Below are positions 27,970 to 34,160 of a stretch of 34,160 nucleotides of DNA, in pieces. How positions within the stretch are numbered: the stretch's first letter is position 1; each line of letters starts with the position of its first letter. Under the pieces are notes generated by a model, which was given only the letters and a program-made list of their open reading frames with translations, ran no database searches and was not told the DNA's origin. The translations under genes were made by a program, and so were the position numbers. Origin of the DNA: Bacteroides sp. CAG:1060 (GTDB lineage: Bacteria; Bacteroidota; Bacteroidia; Bacteroidales; UBA932); NCBI GenBank assembly GCA_000432655.1, contig HF986300.1, forward strand, positions 1 to 34,160, read 5' to 3'.

Positions 27970-28088
27970 AATAGACAACTCGTGTGCCGGATGCAGCCGT
28001 TGCCGACCACTTTTGTCGCAATCACCAACTATTTGTATTCATTATACCTATCTTACTGTTCCCGGCTTGCCGGTTCTTAAAATATTTG

Positions 28089-28119
28089 TTTGTTTTTAAG
28101 TATTTTCTTTCTATATTTG
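28089..28119 (+). promoter_or_regulatory. Consensus promoter of susC3
   Basis: TTTG at 28089-28092, exactly 19 bp, then TATATTTG at 28112-28119: the same core and spacing as the rplS promoter. The susC3 ATG lies 100 bp downstream, leaving an AT-rich leader of about 90 nt. Confidence 0.75.
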
Positions 28120-28219
28120 GACTTACCAATTCAACCCGACAAATAATAACCATTTTTACTGTTCAACAAATTGACCATTTAGGTATTAATTAATAACTAT
28201 TATTAAAACTAATTCAATT

Positions 28220-31200
28220 ATGTTGAAACAGTTCCTTAAAGGAATGGCTGTGGCCGTTGTGGCTACAGCTGTGGGGCTGGGATGCGCCACGCAGACGTAT
28301 GCGCAGAGCCGGGCCGTAAACGGGAAAGTTACGGACAGTAAGGGAGAACCTGTTATCGGGGCCTCCGTATTTGTCGTAGGTTCCACAAATCATGGCACCG
28401 AAACTGACTTGGAAGGCAATTACAGCCTTTCTGTACCTTCAGGTGCAAGTCTTAATTTCTCATGTATCGGTTACGCTACTGAGATTGTTCCCGTGGACAA
28501 CCGCACCGTTATCAATGTGACTCTCAAAGACGACACGCAGTTTATTGAAGAGACTGTCGTAATCGGTTATGGCGTGCAGAAGAAGAGTGACGTTACCGGA
28601 GCAATTGCTTCCGTAAAAGATTCCGACATAGCCAACAGGTCTTCGGCGTCAGTCGCTCAGGTACTCCAGGGAAAAGCTGCCGGTGTGCAGATTGTTAATC
28701 CTTCAGGTGCTCCTGGCTCAGAGTCTTCAATCCAGATTCGTGGATATTCATCCAATTCTAAGACTACGCCTCTTATGATTGTGGACGGACTCAAAGTAAG
28801 CGATATAAACTATCTCGATCCCGAAAGTATCGCTTCCATCGAGGTACTCAAGGATGCCGCATCCGCAGCCATCTATGGTATCGAAGCAGGAAACGGTGTA
28901 ATTCTCGTAACGACGAAGTCCGGTAAGAGCGGAGATGCAAATGGGAAAGTTTTCTACAATTTTCAGCATACGATTCAGTCAGTTGCCAATATGCCTGATC
29001 TTATGAACGCGCAGGAGTGGATGGATTATATGATTCTTTCCGGAGCCAACCGAGACAAGAGCGAGTTCGATTATGATGGCAAGACTGATACGTATTGGCC
29101 GGGTCTTATGTTCGAGAAAGGCTATATCACGCGTCACACTGCCGGTGCACAGGCCGGAAACGATAAAGGCAATATCTATGTTTCTCTCTCGTACTTGGAC
29201 AATAACGGTATTATTGCCGGAGACAAGGACGTATTCAAGCGTCTTACAGGTCAGATCAATGCCGAATACAAGATTAACAACTGGCTCACAATTGGAACCA
29301 ACAATTCAATAGAGCGCTCCAAGTCAAGCTCGGTTACCGAGAGCAGCGGTGCCAATACCAGCCTTCTCGGCTCTATCCTAACCTATGACCCTATTACCCC
29401 ATGGACATACACTGAAAGCGATATGCCTGAAAGGGTAAAGATGTGGCTTGACCAGGGGCACGTGCTTCCGACTGACGCCAACGGAAATGTCTACGGAACC
29501 TCTATCTTCAGCGGTAACAGCCTTATCTGGCACCCAGCCGTAATGCGCGACAGGACGGATACCGATAGGGATAGTTTCTTCCTCAGGGGAACGACCTATG
29601 CTAACTTCACCCCAATCAAAGGTCTTGTCATTACTTCAAGACTCGGATACAGGGCAGGATATAGCAATACCCACACGTATAACTATGAGTTGTATGTCAA
29701 CTCTGTCGCCAATCAGAATATGAGCATCAATGGACGTTCAGAGAACAGGCTGTTCTATCAGTGGGAGAACTTTGCAAACTATAACTTTGACATCAAGAAG
29801 CACTCCTTCTCAGCTATGGCAGGTATGTCTTTCCAGAAGAGCATGAGCGACTTCGTATATGGCACAGCCAACCAGTTGACCAACGAGAAGATCAATTTCA
29901 GATATCTCCAATACTCAGTCAATACCACGAGTATGTCTCTTCAGGGCATTCCTATGGTAAGCGCAAATATGTCTTATTTCGGACGTTTGGGCTACTCGTA
30001 TGACAACAGGTATTTCTTCCAGGCCAATTTCAGAGCGGATGCATACGATACGTCCAAACTCGCTCCGACCAACAGATGGGGATATTTCCCTTCTGTATCC
30101 ACCGGTTGGACGATAAGTAACGAGAAGTTCATGCAGGATTTCAAAGCAATGACCGGTATGTCGTTTATGAAATTCAGAGCATCATGGGGTATCAACGGAA
30201 ATGTGAACGCAATGGGCAAGTATCAATATATGGACACCCTCGCTGCATCCATGGCCGATGGATATGATTTCGGAAACGACAAGATGATACCGGGTGTGGC
30301 TCCTTCAGGAGTTCTTCCTAATCCTGATATCAAGTGGGAGACTTCACATCAGGTGGACCTTGGTGTGGATGTAAGATTTTTCAACGAGCGACTCGGAATA
30401 TCTGTGGACTGGTATAACAAGAATACCAAGGACCTTCTTACAAGCACCACGGCTCCAGCTAATACGGGTTCTACCAGAATGTATATCAATGCAGGAAAGG
30501 TTAATAACCATGGTACTGAAATAGAATTGTCATGGAAAGATAATATCGGTGACTTCGGGTACAGCATCAGCGGAAATATCGCTACCGTGCACAATAAGGT
30601 CCTTGAGGGAACAGCAGCAGAAAGAGTTCAGGGTGAGAGAATCTGGAATTCTTACTATATGACCTATTTCGAGAAAGGCTATCCGCTCTGGTACCTGAGA
30701 GCTTTCATTATCGATGGCATTGACCAGGAGACTGGTGCACCTATCTATCGTGACAAAGACAAGAATGGAGTCATTAATGATGATGACCGGGACTATGCCG
30801 GATGCGGAATCCCGGACTTTACATACGGACTGACTCTCAACCTCAATTATAAGAACTTTGACCTCATCGTGTACGGTGCCGGTTCACAGGGTGGAGAGTT
30901 GCTGTACTCGCTTAACCGTGGCGATTTTGCGCAGCAGAATACCCTTAGGGAATTCTATTACAAGGCATGGCAGAATCCGCAGTCCACAGGTTATAAATAT
31001 CCGAAGCCGGATTACAGTGACACATACTTCAGGGCATCAACAGCGAGAATTTTCGATGCTTCGTTCTTTAAGATCAAGCAGATCCAGATCGGGTATACCG
31101 TCCCTAAGAACATTCTGAAGAAGGTCAAGATGGGGTCTCTTAGAGCTTATGTCTCTTTAGATGACTGGTTTACATTTACAAAGTATCCCGGACTTGATCC

Positions 31201-31303
31201 GGAGACTAGTCATGCCGGTACAAGTGCTGCCGGATTGGGTATTGACTATGGTTCGTATCCTATTTCCAAGAAACTTGTGTTAGGTGTAAATGTATCATTC
31301 TAA
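28220..31303 (+). CDS. susC: SusC-type TonB-dependent outer-membrane transporter (susC3)
   Basis: 1027 residues. Signal peptide ending TYAQ; carboxypeptidase-regulatory-like domain; EETVVIGYGVQKKSDVTGA; plug with QIRGYSSNSK and MIVDGLKVSD; barrel ending LGVNVSF. It is clearly homologous to the other two but more distant: the plug is conserved while the barrel loops differ, suggesting a different or larger ligand. It works with the following susD3 to import oligosaccharides using TonB energy. It has a full-consensus promoter and no adjacent sensor gene. The stop is 13 bp before the susD3 start. Confidence 0.95.
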   Translation: MLKQFLKGMAVAVVATAVGLGCATQTYAQSRAVNGKVTDSKGEPVIGASVFVVGSTNHGTETDLEGNYSLSVPSGASLNFSCIGYATEIVPVDNRTVINVTLKDDTQFIEETVVIGYGVQKKSDVTGAIASVKDSDIANRSSASVAQVLQGKAAGVQIVNPSGAPGSESSIQIRGYSSNSKTTPLMIVDGLKVSDINYLDPESIASIEVLKDAASAAIYGIEAGNGVILVTTKSGKSGDANGKVFYNFQHTIQSVANMPDLMNAQEWMDYMILSGANRDKSEFDYDGKTDTYWPGLMFEKGYITRHTAGAQAGNDKGNIYVSLSYLDNNGIIAGDKDVFKRLTGQINAEYKINNWLTIGTNNSIERSKSSSVTESSGANTSLLGSILTYDPITPWTYTESDMPERVKMWLDQGHVLPTDANGNVYGTSIFSGNSLIWHPAVMRDRTDTDRDSFFLRGTTYANFTPIKGLVITSRLGYRAGYSNTHTYNYELYVNSVANQNMSINGRSENRLFYQWENFANYNFDIKKHSFSAMAGMSFQKSMSDFVYGTANQLTNEKINFRYLQYSVNTTSMSLQGIPMVSANMSYFGRLGYSYDNRYFFQANFRADAYDTSKLAPTNRWGYFPSVSTGWTISNEKFMQDFKAMTGMSFMKFRASWGINGNVNAMGKYQYMDTLAASMADGYDFGNDKMIPGVAPSGVLPNPDIKWETSHQVDLGVDVRFFNERLGISVDWYNKNTKDLLTSTTAPANTGSTRMYINAGKVNNHGTEIELSWKDNIGDFGYSISGNIATVHNKVLEGTAAERVQGERIWNSYYMTYFEKGYPLWYLRAFIIDGIDQETGAPIYRDKDKNGVINDDDRDYAGCGIPDFTYGLTLNLNYKNFDLIVYGAGSQGGELLYSLNRGDFAQQNTLREFYYKAWQNPQSTGYKYPKPDYSDTYFRASTARIFDASFFKIKQIQIGYTVPKNILKKVKMGSLRAYVSLDDWFTFTKYPGLDPETSHAGTSAAGLGIDYGSYPISKKLVLGVNVSF

Positions 31304-31316
31304 AAGAATCAGTATA

Positions 31317-32936
31317 ATGAAAGCATTAAAATATATGGCAGGAGTCATCCTGGCTGCCTTGGCATTATCTTCTTGCCAGAAAGAACTTGATATCCCGCAG
31401 AAGGGAGTTCTTGACATGGATGAATATTACGCAACTGCCGGACCGGAAGAGGCAGAAAGCCTTATCGCCCGTGTATATGACCTGTATCTTGACGTGCCGG
31501 AGGGAGCCCAGGCTACAATATTTATGGATATCCTGTCTGATGATATGTATGCCGGCGGAAACTCGTTTACCGACAATTCCAATGACTATCAAATGGCTAA
31601 CAACCTCATCTGTACGTCAAGCGACTGGGCTTTCAAAAATGTGTACCCGGCGCTGTACAAGATAATTTATTATTGCAACTTAATCATTGAGCGCATACCT
31701 GAGACCTCGGATGCCCGCGTCAACAGAGTGAAGGCGGAAGCCAATTTCATGCGCAGTATATGTCTGTTCCAGGCTATACGCTGGTGGGGGACACCTCCTT
31801 TCGCCGATCACGTATACGCTTCTGACGAGATATATGCTCCAAACGGAAATACAGCGGAGATGATAGAGTGGATTTTGAAAAACCTGAAAGACGCTTCCGA
31901 TAAACTCCCTGCCCTCAGCGCCATGGGTGCGCAACAGGAGTTCGGTGCGAGGGTGTCCAAGCATGCTGCTCTTGCCTATATGGGAAAGGTGGCTCTTTGG
32001 TACGGTACCAAAATCAATGACAAGAATATGGTCGCACGGGCAATCGATCCTCTGAAGACAGTTATTATGTCCGGTCTGTACGATTTGATTGACGATCCTT
32101 CCCAACTCGGGCGTCCTGCTGCTGATTTTTGCAAGGAGTATATTTTTGAGCACAATGCTTCGGAAAGCGACGGATATCCTGCATATCAGGCAGACAACAG
32201 GCACATCTGGAGAACACCAAGACCTGAGCATATGAATCTTCCGGATCAACTTTATCCTATGGGATGGGGATTTTGTGTGCCTACCGGAGATTTCGGACGT
32301 TTCCTTGAAAGACATGAAGGTGGAGTAGAGAAGCCACGTTTCAAGGCATCCATACTTACATATGACCAGATTATGGACATGAGTTACACTCTGACATCAG
32401 GTCCTGGCGTATTCGCTGCCGGAATTCCTCATTGTGAGGGTTATTTCAATGCCAAGACTCTCCTTTACAGAGAAGACATAATCAGCATGCCTGGCTGGTG
32501 GAAGTATTCCAAGTCCAATGTGGCTTATATGCGTTATGCTGAAGTGCTTCTTCTGTATGCTGAAGCCCAGTTCGTGGCAAATGGAGATGCTGACGGTTCT
32601 GGTGCGGATGCACTCAATGTGGTACGACGCCGTGCCCAGATTCCTGAAGTCGGAGCTCTCACATACCAGATTATCAAGGATGAGCGTAGAGCAGAACTGT
32701 TTGCTGAACAGGAGCGTTACTTCGATCTTGTAAGATGGGGAGACGCTGCAACTGCACTTAAGGACAAGGGTAAGAAGTGGTACACATTCTATGGCTATAA
32801 GCCTGGTACCAAAGAGTGGCGCGTGGAGTCTGTCCAGGGTAACGGAAAAGGCTGGGATGACAAATACAACCTTCTTCCTTTCCCTTACGAACAGGTGGCT
32901 GCCAACAAAAACCTCGTCCAGAATCCAAATTGGTAG
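31317..32936 (+). CDS. susD: SusD-family outer-membrane glycan-binding lipoprotein (susD3)
   Basis: 539 residues from ATG 31317: lipoprotein signal LSSC with Cys20, then QKELDIPQKG, almost the same post-cysteine pattern as susD1. An upstream in-frame ATG at 31290 lies within susC3 and would precede the natural MKALKYMAG signal, so it is rejected. Family signatures AYMRYAEVLLLYAEA and QERYFDLVRWGD are present. Surface partner of susC3. It is followed 31 bp later by a GH43 gene in the same direction with no hairpin between, so the third cluster continues beyond the window. Confidence 0.94.
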   Translation: MKALKYMAGVILAALALSSCQKELDIPQKGVLDMDEYYATAGPEEAESLIARVYDLYLDVPEGAQATIFMDILSDDMYAGGNSFTDNSNDYQMANNLICTSSDWAFKNVYPALYKIIYYCNLIIERIPETSDARVNRVKAEANFMRSICLFQAIRWWGTPPFADHVYASDEIYAPNGNTAEMIEWILKNLKDASDKLPALSAMGAQQEFGARVSKHAALAYMGKVALWYGTKINDKNMVARAIDPLKTVIMSGLYDLIDDPSQLGRPAADFCKEYIFEHNASESDGYPAYQADNRHIWRTPRPEHMNLPDQLYPMGWGFCVPTGDFGRFLERHEGGVEKPRFKASILTYDQIMDMSYTLTSGPGVFAAGIPHCEGYFNAKTLLYREDIISMPGWWKYSKSNVAYMRYAEVLLLYAEAQFVANGDADGSGADALNVVRRRAQIPEVGALTYQIIKDERRAELFAEQERYFDLVRWGDAATALKDKGKKWYTFYGYKPGTKEWRVESVQGNGKGWDDKYNLLPFPYEQVAANKNLVQNPNW

Positions 32937-32967
32937 TATTTTTAATAAGCATTAAAACTTTATACAG

Positions 32968-34160
32968 ATGAACAGTAAAACACTTATTTGCTCCGCACTG
33001 GCCCTGATGATGGGCCTTGCGGGCATGGCGCAGAGGAAGCGCTACTGTAATCCTCTTCCGATGCCTATCGGAAACGGCGGAAATGCCGCCGGAGATGTGA
33101 CGGTCATTGAGGAGGGAGGAAAGTATTACATGTATTGCACCGGAGGTGGTGCATGGGTATCCGATGACCTTGTGGACTGGACGTTTCATGAGGTAAAGGG
33201 GGTGCCTGTAGCTCCTGATATCGTGAAATACAATGGTAAATTCTACCTTTCCGGGAACAGCGACAATCTTTTCGTGTCCGACAGCCCTCTCGGCCCGTTC
33301 AAGGACCTTGGCCCGTTCAAGAACACATACGCCATTGAGGACGGATGGAACGGAGGATTTGATACGAAAATCTATGTGGATGATGACAATACACCTTATC
33401 TTTTCTGGCCTGGACGCGGCATCAGCGGCATCTACGGAGTCCGTTTGGACCCTAAGGACCTGACCCGTTTCATGGAGAAGCCGACACATCTTTTCGGATT
33501 CAATCCTATGCATGCGTGGGAGAGATACGGAGAGAAGAACGAATATCCGGGCGTGGCCTGGATTGAAGGTCCGTGGGTGGAGAAACGGAACGGAATCTAC
33601 TATCTTGAGTATTCTGCTTCCGGTACACAGTGGAAGACATACGCGGAAGGTTATTATACCGCTACGTCTCCTCTCGGACCATATTCTTATGCGCCTAACA
33701 ATCCGCTTCTTCGTAAGACAGAGGGACTTGTGACCGGCACTGCGCACGGCTCCATCGTCAAGGGTCCTGACGGAGAATTGTACCAGTTCTATACCATAGT
33801 GCTTTCCAACCCTCCGGGAGGTCGCCGTATAGGTATGGATAAGGTAACTTTCGATGAGGACGGACTTATGTATGTCACCGTGACTGACAATCCGCAGAAA
33901 GCTCCTCTTGCCAAAGAGGCCAAGACCTCCATTCCTGTGACCATCAATAAGATGAATGCGATGAACGCCCTTTCCAAGGCCTCTTCGTCACAGGCTGGCT
34001 TCCCTGCCGCATACGCAGTGGATGACTACAGCGGTACCTTGTGGATGCCGGCAGCGGATGACAAGCAGCCTTACCTTATGATAGAGCTTTCTCCGGCTAC
34101 CCGCTTTGACGTCGTGCAGCTGTTCGAGGTGGACGGCATGAGAATACTGTTCGGAAACGG
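32968..34160 (+). CDS. GH43-type glycoside hydrolase, C-terminus beyond the window
   Basis: The frame is open from ATG 32968 to the right edge (397 full codons). Signal peptide ending GMAQ. The five-bladed propeller has Asp43 in GDVTVIEEGG (in place of the more usual Asp-Pro), Asp132 in GGFDTKIYV and Glu200 in WIEGPW, matching the three GH43 acids. From about residue 340 a sandwich of the discoidin (F5/8 type C) kind seems to begin: AYAVDDYSGTLW and PYLMIELSP. GH43 enzymes act on arabinose, xylose or galactose linkages. It is the first enzyme gene of the third cluster. Length and any further domain cannot be judged. Confidence 0.87.
   Translation, partial: MNSKTLICSALALMMGLAGMAQRKRYCNPLPMPIGNGGNAAGDVTVIEEGGKYYMYCTGGGAWVSDDLVDWTFHEVKGVPVAPDIVKYNGKFYLSGNSDNLFVSDSPLGPFKDLGPFKNTYAIEDGWNGGFDTKIYVDDDNTPYLFWPGRGISGIYGVRLDPKDLTRFMEKPTHLFGFNPMHAWERYGEKNEYPGVAWIEGPWVEKRNGIYYLEYSASGTQWKTYAEGYYTATSPLGPYSYAPNNPLLRKTEGLVTGTAHGSIVKGPDGELYQFYTIVLSNPPGGRRIGMDKVTFDEDGLMYVTVTDNPQKAPLAKEAKTSIPVTINKMNAMNALSKASSSQAGFPAAYAVDDYSGTLWMPAADDKQPYLMIELSPATRFDVVQLFEVDGMRILFGN

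Noticed and set aside
28062..28073. CCGG-CTTG-CCGG hairpin before susC3 as a terminator
   Set aside because: The stem is only 4 bp and no gene ends nearby.
27672..28193. Four overlapping short reading frames after tRNA-Arg
   Set aside because: They are translations of the palindromic repeats in different frames, with no start signals, low-complexity composition and no family resemblance.

Overview
The window comes from a member of the Bacteroidota, most likely the order Bacteroidales. The evidence is three SusC/SusD pairs, lipoprotein signals of the Bacteroidota type, promoters built on the -7 motif TAnnTTTG with a TTTG at -33, and a periplasmic sensor joined to an AraC-type DNA-binding domain. 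I cannot name the genus from sequence alone. Base composition is near 50% GC.

Layout. Positions 1-1712 hold the end of an unidentified gene, a PAP2-family membrane phosphatase and an overlapping flavodoxin/ferredoxin (EFR1-type) protein. A leftward membrane regulator (1732-4668) faces a rightward polysaccharide utilization locus across about 210 bp. That gap carries a set of direct repeats spaced exactly 21 bp apart. The first locus is susC1 (broken by one in-frame TAG), susD1, a terminator and fresh promoter, then a CE6-CE1 double esterase, three GH43 enzymes and a GH9 enzyme (9944-18737). After a hairpin that can terminate in both directions and a leftward tRNA-Gly(CCC) come xylulokinase and a XylE-type xylose/H+ symporter (18933-21882). 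A second SusC/SusD pair follows (22127-26950). Then come rplS, tRNA-Arg(ACG) and a non-coding set of small palindromic repeats (27717-27969). A third SusC/SusD pair and a GH43 gene cut by the window edge (28220-34160) close the window.

How the genes fit together. The enzyme set points to decorated arabinoxylan or a similar hemicellulose. CE6 would remove acetyl groups and CE1 feruloyl or acetyl groups. The GH43 enzymes would remove arabinose and release xylose, SusC/SusD pairs would bind and import oligosaccharides, XylE would bring xylose into the cytoplasm and XylB would phosphorylate xylulose. No endo-xylanase (GH10/GH11) and no xylose isomerase are in the window, so the pathway is incomplete as seen here. 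The substrate assignment is inference from gene content.

Most worth a second look: the single amber codon in an otherwise intact susC1; the 21-bp phased repeats between regulator and susC1; a regulator with sensor and AraC domain but no histidine kinase or receiver; and the palindromic repeats after tRNA-Arg. Long antisense reading frames over the enzyme and SusC genes were judged to be shadows and left out.
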